From: CAYWBI01 sp964456445
Lineage (GTDB): Bacteria > Calditrichota > Calditrichia > Calditrichales > J004
DNA: 24,628 nucleotides
Direction: 5' to 3'
Assembly (NCBI GenBank): GCA_964456445.1
Contig: CAYWBI010000040.1
Location: 1-24,628, forward strand
In this document: positions 1 through 6,651 of the stretch, piece after piece
Numbering within the stretch: the first letter of the stretch is position 1
How the letters are laid out: each line of letters starts with the position of its first letter
The notes under the pieces: model-generated
Told to the model about the DNA's origin: nothing
Database searches by the model: none
The model's input: only the letters and a program-made list of their open reading frames with translations
Made by a program: the position numbers and the translations under genes

Positions 1-16
1 GAATTGGTTTTTGATA

Positions 17-44
17 TACGAACAAGGAACACCGATTTTTGATT
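17..44 (+). repeat. Intergenic dispersed repeat, copy 1
   Basis: A 28-bp unit beginning TACGAACAAGGAACACCGAT recurs exactly at 143-170. The two copies are 126 bp apart in non-coding DNA downstream of tRNA-Lys. A partial inverted copy of its core (ATCGGTGTTC, 89-98) lies between them. No reading frame of plausible length uses it. Its origin is not visible in this window. Confidence 0.75.
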
Positions 45-142
45 TTGGAACGGTGCAATCATGACAGATCGAAAATCTTCAATCGTTGATCGGTGTTCGG
101 TGTTGGTTTTTGTGTTATGCTCAATTGCCCCTGCCTCTGATT

Positions 143-170
143 TACGAACAAGGAACACCGATTTTTGATT
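143..170 (+). repeat. Intergenic dispersed repeat, copy 2
   Basis: This is the second exact copy of the unit at 17-44. Around both copies the sequence is similar but not identical (TTTTGGAAC after copy 1, TTGGAATGG after copy 2 from overlapping positions). Apart from these copies, region 1-240 contains nothing I can assign. Confidence 0.75.
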
Positions 171-246
171 TGGAATGGCGTAGCCTGCTCTCGGCTTTCT
201 CTCGAATACTGGCCGGATTTGGTTCTATTTTGGGAAGGGTTCTAAA

Positions 247-277
247 AAGCAAAACCCCGGCAGTGCATACCGGGGTC
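247..277 (-). terminator. Intrinsic terminator of tRNA-Lys
   Basis: On the minus strand ACCCCGG (276-270) pairs with CCGGGGT (260-254) across a 9-nt loop. It is followed by TTTTGCTTTTT. It begins about ten bases after the tRNA 3' end, as expected for a single-tRNA transcript. Confidence 0.85.
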
Positions 278-285
278 ATAGGGTG

Positions 286-358
286 TGAGCCAGCGGGGAA
301 TCGAACCCCGGACCAACGGCTTAAAAGGCCGCTGCTCTACCAGCTGAGCTACTGGCTC
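286..358 (-). tRNA. tRNA-Lys (anticodon UUU)
   Basis: The minus strand folds into a standard 73-nt cloverleaf. The acceptor GAGCCAG pairs with CTGGCTC, with A as discriminator base. The D stem is GCTC/GAGC. The anticodon stem GCGGC/GCCGT (one G-U pair) holds the 7-nt loop CTTTTAA, so the anticodon is TTT. The T arm carries GGTTCGATTCC. The 3' CCA is not encoded, since CAC follows the discriminator, and must be added by CCA-adding enzyme. It has its own promoter upstream and terminator downstream. Confidence 0.96.
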
Positions 359-376
359 GTTTTTTTATAGATTGGG

Positions 377-405
377 AATATACAGTGGATATCTACATGT
401 GTCAA
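377..405 (-). promoter_or_regulatory. Sigma70-type promoter of tRNA-Lys
   Basis: On the minus strand a perfect -35 TTGACA (405-400) is separated by exactly 17 nt from a -10 TATATT (382-377). The predicted start is near 370, about a dozen bases before the mature tRNA 5' end at 358. This is the clearest promoter in the window. Confidence 0.8.
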
Positions 406-428
406 TAAAAAAAGGCGCCTCTTTTAAA
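406..428 (-). terminator. Possible weak terminator after the yqeB-like gene
   Basis: The minus strand reads AAAAGAGGCGCCTTTTTTTA just after the stop codon of the 424-1227 gene. It can form a short A/U-rich stem around GCGC followed by a T run. The stem is weak and includes a wobble pair. It abuts the -35 box of the tRNA promoter. Confidence 0.35.
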
Positions 429-1227
429 TTAAATTCAACGCCTGATCATACATAATCGCTTCCAAAAATCCACCGGCCACAGCATACGCCTTGCCCGGTA
501 AAAGTTGCGGTATTTGCTGCCTGCTGATTTGTGCAATAGCCTGCCCGCAACCGACATACGCCCCGCTACGTAAAAGTCCGTAAACAAACCCGGATTCTTT
601 GGCAACAACCCGTTCATCACCAATGGTACCCAGGGCTTCCCCGATATTTAAATGCTCACCGGGTGTTTTAAAACTTATAAAGACCCCATCAGATTCTGTT
701 TTGACAACCTGTGGACTTTCTGATGTTTTTCCGGGTTCACCGATCTCAATGAAGGGATATCCAACGCGACCTAAACAGGGGCCATGCGCACACACCCTGT
801 ATTCAGCTAAGGAAAAGGAAGGATCAAAACCAAGGGCCAGGGTCGGCGGTCTGGAATAAACTTCTAAAATTTTATCAGGGAGCGGACGGCAAACAATCAG
901 GTAGTCCATAAGATTGATCAAACTCCGCGAAAGATCAGTCATCTCAACAAAGGGAACAATACGATTGGCCCATGCATCCCTTATAAACCCCAAGGTGCTT
1001 ATATCCACCGATGTGGAATAACGCTCCATATATCCGACAGAGGTTAGCGCAGTTACACCATCAACCGTTTTTGCACCAAGAAGAGGGACAAGATTGAAAT
1101 TTCTGTAAGAGAAAAGATCGGCGCCCAGGAAATCATCTATAAGACAAGGCCGGAACCCGGAGCGGAACAGACGCACGGCAGTGGCCGTGGCCACATCATC
1201 AGAACCAAAGATGAGAATTTTTTTCAT
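424..1227 (-). CDS. YqeB/EF2563-type selenium-dependent molybdenum hydroxylase accessory protein
   Basis: This 267-residue protein resembles the EF2563/YqeB family, which is linked in other bacteria to maturation of selenium-dependent molybdenum hydroxylases. A dinucleotide-binding-like start (GSDDVATATAVRLFRSGF, residues 8-25) matches the family's 'GDLATG-RL-RAGF' opening. The later 'HGPCLGRV', an 'ES-DGVF' stretch, and the biotinyl-like segment 'NIGEALGTIGDERVVAKESG' through 'VYGLLRSGAYV' are in family order. The C-terminal 'AVAGGFLEAIM' (249-259) is the family's closing motif. The ATG lies one base after the stop of the PIN gene, so the two are probably co-transcribed. No molybdenum hydroxylase, selD or molybdopterin gene is visible here, so its partner must be elsewhere. 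The assignment rests on motif order, not on a search. Confidence 0.75.
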   Translation of the reverse strand: MKKILIFGSDDVATATAVRLFRSGFRPCLIDDFLGADLFSYRNFNLVPLLGAKTVDGVTALTSVGYMERYSTSVDISTLGFIRDAWANRIVPFVEMTDLSRSLINLMDYLIVCRPLPDKILEVYSRPPTLALGFDPSFSLAEYRVCAHGPCLGRVGYPFIEIGEPGKTSESPQVVKTESDGVFISFKTPGEHLNIGEALGTIGDERVVAKESGFVYGLLRSGAYVGCGQAIAQISRQQIPQLLPGKAYAVAGGFLEAIMYDQALNLI

Positions 1228-1228
1228 T

Positions 1229-1666
1229 TTATACTTTATGCTGTGGCATCACCGGAACATCAAATTTTTTCATTTCGGGATCAAATGAAAATAAAATATC
1301 GGCTTTTTTACGTTTTAAAGATTCCGCGATATAGAAATAATGTAAGGTCAGTGAGCCGTCCGTATTTTTTAGAAAACTTTCAAGCACCATACGTCTTACC
1401 CGGCGCGACGCCCAGTCAACTTTGAGGTGAACAGTCAAAACACTTTCATTTATAACGTTTAGAAAGCGGCGTACATCTTCCGGCCCCCGGCGCATCTTTA
1501 ACCTATCTACCGCTTTATCGACGGCCAGGGCACAGGTAACGAGCCGCACGCCCCCTTGCAACAAATTGGAAAAATAATCCCTCGCTTGTATATGGTTGGT
1601 ATCATTGCCATCAACGATGGCACACCAGGCAGAACTATCAATAAACACAACACTGTTTTTTTTCAT
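1229..1666 (-). CDS. PIN-domain protein (VapC-like putative ribonuclease)
   Basis: This 145-residue protein has the PIN fold layout. 'VFIDSSAWCAIVD' supplies the first acid (D10). 'CALAVDKAVDRLK' sits where the family normally has a Glu, but only D50 or D54 is present. 'TDGSLTLHYFYIAES' supplies D103 and 'ILFSFDPEM' supplies D129. PIN proteins are Mg-dependent RNases, often toxins of VapBC pairs. An AbrB-type gene lies 80 bp upstream on the same strand and could be the antitoxin, though VapB and VapC genes usually touch. A TATAAT box and a dyad in that gap could give it separate transcription. The Glu-to-Asp change at the second acidic position is mild, so activity is plausible. A housekeeping PIN protein rather than a toxin is also possible. 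Confidence 0.75.
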   Translation of the reverse strand: MKKNSVVFIDSSAWCAIVDGNDTNHIQARDYFSNLLQGGVRLVTCALAVDKAVDRLKMRRGPEDVRRFLNVINESVLTVHLKVDWASRRVRRMVLESFLKNTDGSLTLHYFYIAESLKRKKADILFSFDPEMKKFDVPVMPQHKV

Positions 1667-1681
1667 TGTGGGTTACCTGTA

Positions 1682-1699
1682 TTGTTCCACACAGAACAA
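1682..1699. promoter_or_regulatory. Inverted repeat upstream of the PIN gene
   Basis: TTGTTC and GAACAA form 6-bp arms around a 6-nt centre, 16 bp before the PIN start codon. A consensus -10 box (TATAAT, 1728-1723 on the minus strand) lies just upstream, although I see no good -35. The dyad has the geometry of an operator for a dimeric AbrB or MetJ-like repressor. That role is inferred. Confidence 0.3.
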
Positions 1700-1746
1700 C
1701 TCAAATCTATAAAATATGTGGAATTATAAACGATTGTTCAAATTGA

Positions 1747-1941
1747 TTAATCCTGAATATCCAGCAATTTACTTAAGGGATTCCGGGCAATGTTAATATC
1801 CAGGCGTCGGGAACGGATGCGTTTTATCTGTATTTCCACCTTATCTCCTGCTTCGAGTGACAAACCTGTTTGGACTTCCACGGGAATATCTATAGAATTT
1901 TTATTCTTTAGTTCCGTGATAAAGATGCCTGAATTGGCCAT
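1747..1941 (-). CDS. AbrB/MazE-type DNA-binding protein, putative antitoxin
   Basis: This 64-residue protein starts at ATG 1941, preceded by GGGAG at a good distance. A longer TTG-initiated version from 1962 would overlap the upstream gene and lacks such a site. The pattern 'NKNSIDIPVEVQTGLSLEAGDKVEIQI' is the swapped-hairpin SpoVT/AbrB signature: polar residues, 'IPVEV', 'L-L-AGDKVEI'. Such domains bind DNA as dimers and often serve as antitoxins to PIN or MazF toxins. The start lies 2 bp past the stop of the IF-2B-family gene, so it is in that operon. The PIN gene follows 80 bp downstream. The pairing as a toxin-antitoxin module is inferred from order and domain types. Confidence 0.7.
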   Translation of the reverse strand: MANSGIFITELKNKNSIDIPVEVQTGLSLEAGDKVEIQIKRIRSRRLDINIARNPLSKLLDIQD

Positions 1942-1943
1942 TT

Positions 1944-2837
1944 CTAATCTCCCAAATACCAACTAATGAATTCACGGGTTTCAAAGACCCCTTCTTCTGA
2001 AATAACACGATTTATAAGATTATAGGGGATCTCTTCAAAATAACGGTTTACGACACTCATGGATCCATCCAGTCCAGAATAGACTTCTTCCACGGGTTTA
2101 AAATTATATTTTATTGACCGTTCAGACACTTTTAATATTTTTACTGTTTCTGCAACCAGGTAAACAGGTGTATTAAAAAATCGCGCCAACAAGCAGAGGG
2201 CCAAAGTACCCGACTTGTTTATAAGCCCATCTTCATAAAGACGATCGGCCCCGATTAACACCAGGTTCATCTCGTTCATTACGATACCTGCCTGCGAATC
2301 GGCCAACAAATGTACTTTTAGTCCCATTTCGGATAATGACTCCGCAAAGCCAATGCCTTCGCCCGGAGGGTCGCTCTTTAGGCTATAGACTTCAAATTTT
2401 CGTTTTTGTCGACTGGCAACATCAAAAACCTTTTTTACAAGGGTACTGTTACTGATGGTCAGAATTTTATTAAAATTGGTAATTATTTTTGCACCGCTTT
2501 TCGCTATGATATCTGAGTTGTGATGCATCTCGGCGATATATGACTGAATTTTTTCATCCACTGCCTGGTATATTTCATTTGCTGATTTATCATTTTTTAA
2601 AGAGCGTTTAAAATAGGACGTGATGACAGCAACGGATTTCCGCAGCAGAACCATGTTGGGTTGGTGCTTTATCAGGTCACGGAGTGTATGATGAAGCTCA
2701 TCAAAGGATTCATCAACTGCAACTTCATTATTCTTACAATCGGCGATATATGCCCGTAAGAGTTCCAGCAAACGACAATTTAAAGTGTAGGAACCTGATT
2801 GGTTATCATTAAGGACGGATTGCAAATCTAATTTCAT
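1944..2837 (-). CDS. IF-2B family protein (eIF-2B alpha/beta/delta-like, non-isomerase type)
   Basis: This 297-residue protein has an N-terminal helical half (about 1-115) and a Rossmann-like C-terminal half typical of the eIF-2B/MtnA/ribose-1,5-bisphosphate isomerase superfamily. Key parts are 'SLKSDPPGEGIGFAESL' (152-168, normally 'SRP-EG'), 'VHLLADSQAGIVM' and 'LIGADRLYEDGLINKSGT' (194-211), which holds the conserved Asp D198. The catalytic Cys that MtnA and R15P isomerases carry in 'THC' is absent; the matching strand reads 'ILTISNSTLV' (125-134). That suggests a regulatory or sugar-phosphate-binding role, not isomerisation. It overlaps cutA by the ATGA pattern, so the two are translationally coupled. 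Bacterial members of this branch have no settled function that I know of. Confidence 0.8.
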   Translation of the reverse strand: MKLDLQSVLNDNQSGSYTLNCRLLELLRAYIADCKNNEVAVDESFDELHHTLRDLIKHQPNMVLLRKSVAVITSYFKRSLKNDKSANEIYQAVDEKIQSYIAEMHHNSDIIAKSGAKIITNFNKILTISNSTLVKKVFDVASRQKRKFEVYSLKSDPPGEGIGFAESLSEMGLKVHLLADSQAGIVMNEMNLVLIGADRLYEDGLINKSGTLALCLLARFFNTPVYLVAETVKILKVSERSIKYNFKPVEEVYSGLDGSMSVVNRYFEEIPYNLINRVISEEGVFETREFISWYLGD

Positions 2838-3160
2838 TTTGATCCTATAGTTTCAGTGATCCATTCCAAATAATTCTTTGAACCTTCGTCAATTTTACAA
2901 GCAATAATTTCCGGAGTTTCGTATGGATGTTTATCCAAAATCCATTTCTCCAGACCGGCGTATGACGAACGGTTTGTTTTTATTATCAGCAGGGTTTCAT
3001 CATCCTCATGGACTGCCCCTTCCCAGTAGTAAACGGATTTAATCCGCGGTACTATATTGCAACAAGCGGCCAATTTGTTTGCGACTATTTCCCGGGCCAT
3101 CGTTCGGCCTGTTTGCTGGTCTGGCACGGTACATAGAACAATCAAAGCAGAATTCGACAC
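2834..3160 (-). CDS. cutA: Divalent-cation tolerance protein CutA
   Basis: This 108-residue protein is the normal length for CutA1, a small trimeric ferredoxin-fold protein linked to copper or divalent-cation tolerance. Conserved parts in order are 'VLCTVPD', 'AREIVANKLAACCNIVP', 'SVYYWEG', 'DETLLIIKT' and 'HPYETPEIIA' followed by 'YLEWI'. The start is GTG with AGGA about a dozen bases upstream; no in-frame ATG is available nearby. It lies 25 bp after pdxT, and its stop overlaps the next gene's ATG. Confidence 0.93.
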   Translation of the reverse strand: MSNSALIVLCTVPDQQTGRTMAREIVANKLAACCNIVPRIKSVYYWEGAVHEDDETLLIIKTNRSSYAGLEKWILDKHPYETPEIIACKIDEGSKNYLEWITETIGSK

Positions 3161-3185
3161 GCTATGGATATCCTAAAATGATATT

Positions 3186-3758
3186 TCAAGTATTGAATTT
3201 TTCGATAAAAAACTTATGGATAAAATTATCTTCGGTCAATTCAGGATGAAAAGTAGCTACAAGGATATTTTTATTGGAGGCCATGACAACATCTTTACCA
3301 TACCAGGCAAGGGCCCTGGTTCCAGCTTCGCAGGATTCGATTTTAGGCGCACGGATAAAATATGCATCCATATTAAAAGGCCCGGCGCCAAAATTTACAC
3401 TGATTTCCCCCACAAAAGAATCAACCTGCCGGCCATAGGCATTGCGACGGACCTTTAAATCAATAAGCCCCAAACTTTTTAAGGGCGAATCAACAACGAG
3501 GGTTGATAAAACAATAAGACCGGCACAGGTACCAAAAACAGGTTTCACCTGTGCAAAATTAACAAGCGCCTCCCGTAAACCGAGCCTGTCTATTAGCTTT
3601 ATAAAGGTCGTAGATTCGCCACCCGGTACAATTAAGCGTTCGCATTGTGACAAGGTTTTAGAATCTTTTACATAAAGCGGATTGTGCCCTAATGACCGTA
3701 CCACGGCGCCATGTTTGGCAAAATCCCCCTGTAATGCCAAAACACCAATTTGTGCCAT
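3186..3758 (-). CDS. pdxT: Pyridoxal 5'-phosphate synthase glutaminase subunit PdxT
   Basis: PdxT hydrolyses glutamine and channels ammonia to PdxS for deoxyxylulose-5-phosphate-independent synthesis of PLP. The 190-residue length is typical of class I amidotransferase PdxT. Visible parts are 'IGVLALQGDFAKH' (4-16), 'PGGEST' (45-50), the nucleophile C78 in 'FGTCAGLIVL', and the dyad H171/E173 in 'ATFHPELTED'. The ATG directly follows the pdxS stop codon with no gap, so equal expression of the two subunits is expected. Confidence 0.96.
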   Translation of the reverse strand: MAQIGVLALQGDFAKHGAVVRSLGHNPLYVKDSKTLSQCERLIVPGGESTTFIKLIDRLGLREALVNFAQVKPVFGTCAGLIVLSTLVVDSPLKSLGLIDLKVRRNAYGRQVDSFVGEISVNFGAGPFNMDAYFIRAPKIESCEAGTRALAWYGKDVVMASNKNILVATFHPELTEDNFIHKFFIEKFNT

Positions 3759-4640
3759 TTACCAGCCTCTTTTTTGCAGCAATTCACTTTCGGGTATTGA
3801 ACTGATCTCCAGTCCTGGCATTGCTTCGCCTAAAGATTCGCTGGCCTTGCAAACCATGGCCGGGTCATCATAATGCGTTGTGGCCATAACAATGGCTTTT
3901 GCACGTGCTTCCGGGTCCGAAGATTTAAAAATACCACTACCGACAAAGACTGTTTCCGCGCCGAGTTGCATCATCAGGGAAGCATCGGCAGGTGTCGCAA
4001 TCCCACCGGCAGCAAAATTTGGTACGGGTAATTTGCCATTTTCACGCACATATTGAACCAGTTCAAGCGGAGCGCCAATGTTTTTGGCAAAAGCAACTAC
4101 TTCATGATCATCAAGCGATTGCGCATTTTTCATTTCGGCCTGAACCTGGCGCATATGCCGAACGGCTTCGACGATATTCCCGGAGCCCGCTTCGCCCTTG
4201 GTACGGATCATGGAAGCCCCTTCCGAAATACGGCGCAAGGCCTCACCAAGATTGCGGCATCCGCAAACAAAAGGCGCCTTAAAGGTGTGTTTCCAAATGT
4301 GGTTCAGTTTATCGGCAGGGGTCAGCACTTCACTCTCATCAATAAAATCCACGCCAATGGATTGAAGCACCTGTGCCTCGGCAAAATGACCAATACGGCA
4401 TTTTGCCATTACAGGAATCGAAACTTTTGCCTGAATCTGTCTTATCATTTTGGGACTTGACATCCGTGCAACCCCGCCGTCTTTACGGATGTCCGCGGGT
4501 ATGCGCTCCAGGGCCATTACTGCAACGGCGCCTGCATCTTCGGCTATTTTGGCCTGATCGGCATTGGTTACATCCATAATAACCCCGCCTTTGAGCATTT
4601 CGGCCAAACCGATTTTCAAATTGAACTCTTTTGTAAACAT
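3759..4640 (-). CDS. pdxS: Pyridoxal 5'-phosphate synthase subunit PdxS
   Basis: PdxS is the (beta/alpha)8-barrel synthase that builds PLP from a pentose phosphate, glyceraldehyde 3-phosphate and ammonia supplied by PdxT. With the start at ATG 4640 (AAGGAGA seven bases upstream) it is 293 residues, the family norm. An upstream start at 4664 lacks this support. D23 in 'GGVIMDVTNADQA', the Schiff-base Lys K80 in 'IPVMAKCRIGHF' and the second Lys K148 in 'RTKGEAGSG' are all present, so the enzyme should be active. It is the first gene of the pdxS-pdxT-cutA-IF2B chain. A palindrome lies in its upstream region. Confidence 0.97.
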   Translation of the reverse strand: MFTKEFNLKIGLAEMLKGGVIMDVTNADQAKIAEDAGAVAVMALERIPADIRKDGGVARMSSPKMIRQIQAKVSIPVMAKCRIGHFAEAQVLQSIGVDFIDESEVLTPADKLNHIWKHTFKAPFVCGCRNLGEALRRISEGASMIRTKGEAGSGNIVEAVRHMRQVQAEMKNAQSLDDHEVVAFAKNIGAPLELVQYVRENGKLPVPNFAAGGIATPADASLMMQLGAETVFVGSGIFKSSDPEARAKAIVMATTHYDDPAMVCKASESLGEAMPGLEISSIPESELLQKRGW

Positions 4641-4688
4641 GATTGTTCTCCTTATGCTGTCCATGGTAAACCAGGGACATTTATCTTT

Positions 4689-4708
4689 ATGGTTCTATTA
4701 TGAACCAT
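4689..4708. promoter_or_regulatory. Palindrome in the pdxS upstream region, possible operator
   Basis: The 7-bp arms ATGGTTC and GAACCAT flank a 6-nt centre, about 50 bp before the pdxS ATG. On the minus strand the centre contains CATAAT, and TTAACG sits 17 nt upstream of it, so the dyad could cover a -10 region. No PdxR or other regulator gene is in the window. The role is inferred from position alone. Confidence 0.35.
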
Positions 4709-4805
4709 GTTATAAAATCCGTTAAAATTATTTTTATCCAACCTGCTACAGCCAAACCTGCTTTTTATGAAATGGCAGGAATCTCAATTAAACAGTGGGT
4801 TCCCA

Positions 4806-5732
4806 TTAAATAAAGATATATCTGGAACGCAGATATTCCAATACCGAATCCACAATCTGGATGCCCACCCGCTCTTGTGATTCTTTAGATGCCGCACCGA
4901 TATGTGGGGTTGCAATAACATTGGGCAGGGCTGCTAATTCTTTATTATAGTCCGGTTCCTTTTCAAAAACATCGATGGCCGCACCAGAGATATTACCATT
5001 TTTAAGGGCGGTAAGCAATGCTTTTTCATTTACAATCCCACCGCGTGAAGTGTTTATCAAACAAGCGCCTTGCTTCATTTCACAAAAAGCCTCCGTGTTG
5101 ATCAGACCGGCCGTTTTTTCGTTTTTTGGTAAATGAACCGAGATGTAATCACAACGTCCCAAAAGTTTTTCCAGCGGAAGTTGTTCAAACTCGAGGTTGT
5201 CAATAAGCACCGTGGAGCGATTTGCGATCAATATTTGCATGCCTAATGCAGCGGCACTCCGGGCGACCAATTTACCAATCCCCCCACAACCGACCAGGCC
5301 TAAAGTTTTGCCACGCAGCTCACTGCCGGAATATCCTTTTTTTGCCCATTCCCCTTTTTTAAGCGCCTCATCCATGGCGGGGATATGCCGGGCAAGGGCA
5401 AACAAAAAACCTATGGTCAACTCTGCAACCGCCGGGGCATTTGTACCAGGCGTATTCAGCACGCGGATGCCTTTACGTGCCGCGCAGGCCGTATCTACAT
5501 TATCCAGCCCGGAACCGGCCCGGCCAATAACCTTTAAGTTCCCGGCACTCTCGATGAGCTCTTGTGTCAGGATCGTAGCGCTGCGCACAATCACGGCATT
5601 TACATCCGCTAACATTTCCTTTATAACACTTTGATCAGAATTAAAGGCTTGCAAAAGTTCAACATCGGGGGATTCTTTAAGTATCCGGATGGCCGAATCG
5701 GCGATGGGATCACAAACTAATATTTTATACAT
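4806..5732 (-). CDS. serA: D-3-phosphoglycerate dehydrogenase, short form without ACT domain
   Basis: This enzyme oxidises 3-phosphoglycerate to 3-phosphohydroxypyruvate with NAD+, the first step of serine synthesis. The 308-residue length matches the short type, which lacks the serine-sensing C-terminal ACT and intervening domains. Visible parts are 'RAGSGLDNVD' (71-80), the NAD fingerprint 'GLVGCGGIG' (145-153), and a catalytic triad R230 ('NTSRGGIVNE'), E259 ('DVFEKEP') and H277 ('TPHIGA'). Related 2-hydroxyacid dehydrogenases share these features, but 'GRAGSGLDNVD' favours PGDH. It lies 129 bp after a response-regulator gene and may have its own promoter. Confidence 0.88.
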   Translation of the reverse strand: MYKILVCDPIADSAIRILKESPDVELLQAFNSDQSVIKEMLADVNAVIVRSATILTQELIESAGNLKVIGRAGSGLDNVDTACAARKGIRVLNTPGTNAPAVAELTIGFLFALARHIPAMDEALKKGEWAKKGYSGSELRGKTLGLVGCGGIGKLVARSAAALGMQILIANRSTVLIDNLEFEQLPLEKLLGRCDYISVHLPKNEKTAGLINTEAFCEMKQGACLINTSRGGIVNEKALLTALKNGNISGAAIDVFEKEPDYNKELAALPNVIATPHIGAASKESQERVGIQIVDSVLEYLRSRYIFI

Positions 5733-5778
5733 TCTTTGTATTATCTACTTTCAGGCTATTCCGATAAAAATTATAAAT

Positions 5779-5792
5779 CCCCATATATGGGG
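5779..5792. promoter_or_regulatory. Perfect 14-bp palindrome between response regulator and serA
   Basis: CCCCATATATGGGG lies 70 bp downstream of the response-regulator stop and 47 bp before the serA start codon. It could be a terminator stem (minus strand continues ATTTATAATTTTTATC) or an operator. Neither reading is strongly supported. Confidence 0.3.
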
Positions 5793-5861
5793 AGAACAGC
5801 ATCCATACACGGGTTTCCGGAAGCTACATAGGGCTTTAAACACATTTATAACCATAGTTGC

Positions 5862-6611
5862 TTACTCTTCCCCACCGGATTCTTTTAAGTGTCTTTCATC
5901 CATGATCTGGCAAGCTTCCATAATAATGTTCATGGTTGAACCGGTGATATTTGAAACGTTTTCCATGTTTTCGTTCTTTTTAAACACAAAGGTGCCATCG
6001 ACCATCTCAACAAGTTTTAAGATTGCTTCCTCACCTTGCAGATCACCGCTAAAAGCAGCTTGAATTTGTCCGGCATTAATATAAATTTCTCCGGTTGATT
6101 TCCCGGCGATATGCAATATGCCGGTTTTCTTGCTCAGGTTGAACATCTGTACAATTTCAACAATCGAAAGTTCTTTAAGATCGCCCTTAATCGACGTTGA
6201 ATCTTCAATTTTATCAATTTCTTCCATCTTTTTTAACCGGTCAAAACGGTTTAATAGTTCGTCCACGGTACTAATGAGTTTGGCCCGGTCGATGGGTTTT
6301 GTCAAATACTTATCAGCACCGGTCCTAAAGCCTTTGATACGGGTTTCGGGGTCTTTAAACGACGTTAAAAATATAAATGGAATATTGGGCACTTCAGAGT
6401 TTTCACGGACCATCCAACAGAATTCCAGACCATCCATGCCCGGCATCATCACGTCAGAAATTATAAGGTCCGGCTTATGTTCATTGGCCATTTGCAGACC
6501 GATTTCGCCATTTTCCGCTTCGATGGGGCGATAACCGGCCTTGGTTAAAAATATATGCAACAGTTTTAGCACCTGGGGATTATCATCAACAATTAAAATG
6601 TTTTTGGCCAT
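5862..6611 (-). CDS. Response regulator with C-terminal DUF4388 (PatA-like) domain
   Basis: This 249-residue protein starts with a CheY-type receiver. It has the acidic pair D9-D10, phospho-acceptor D53 ('IISDVMMPGMDG'), T83 ('FLTSFKD') and K105 ('LTKP'), so it looks fully phosphorylatable. After a linker (about 115-139) comes a DUF4388 domain (about 141-240) with the usual 'GDLKELSIVEIVQMFNLSKKTGILHI' start (split here as one family motif) and 'GEIYINAGQIQAA'. DUF4388 occurs in gliding and developmental regulators such as PatA and FrzS relatives; its target is not known from sequence. It has no DNA-binding domain. The start ATG has AGGAGA upstream. It follows a second response regulator on the same strand, and no histidine kinase is nearby. 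Confidence 0.88.
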   Translation of the reverse strand: MAKNILIVDDNPQVLKLLHIFLTKAGYRPIEAENGEIGLQMANEHKPDLIISDVMMPGMDGLEFCWMVRENSEVPNIPFIFLTSFKDPETRIKGFRTGADKYLTKPIDRAKLISTVDELLNRFDRLKKMEEIDKIEDSTSIKGDLKELSIVEIVQMFNLSKKTGILHIAGKSTGEIYINAGQIQAAFSGDLQGEEAILKLVEMVDGTFVFKKNENMENVSNITGSTMNIIMEACQIMDERHLKESGGEE

Positions 6612-6651
6612 GAAAGTCTCCTGGTTATTGAATATTGCCCGTAGGCAAGGA

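Noticed and set aside
86..370. 94-codon plus-strand frame over the tRNA
   Set aside because: It crosses the antisense of tRNA-Lys and its terminator, and starts in repeat DNA. It is a chance frame.
599..859. Plus-strand frames opposite the minus-strand genes (this one and similar ones throughout)
   Set aside because: They are shadows of well-supported minus-strand genes, with no family motifs or ribosome-binding sites.
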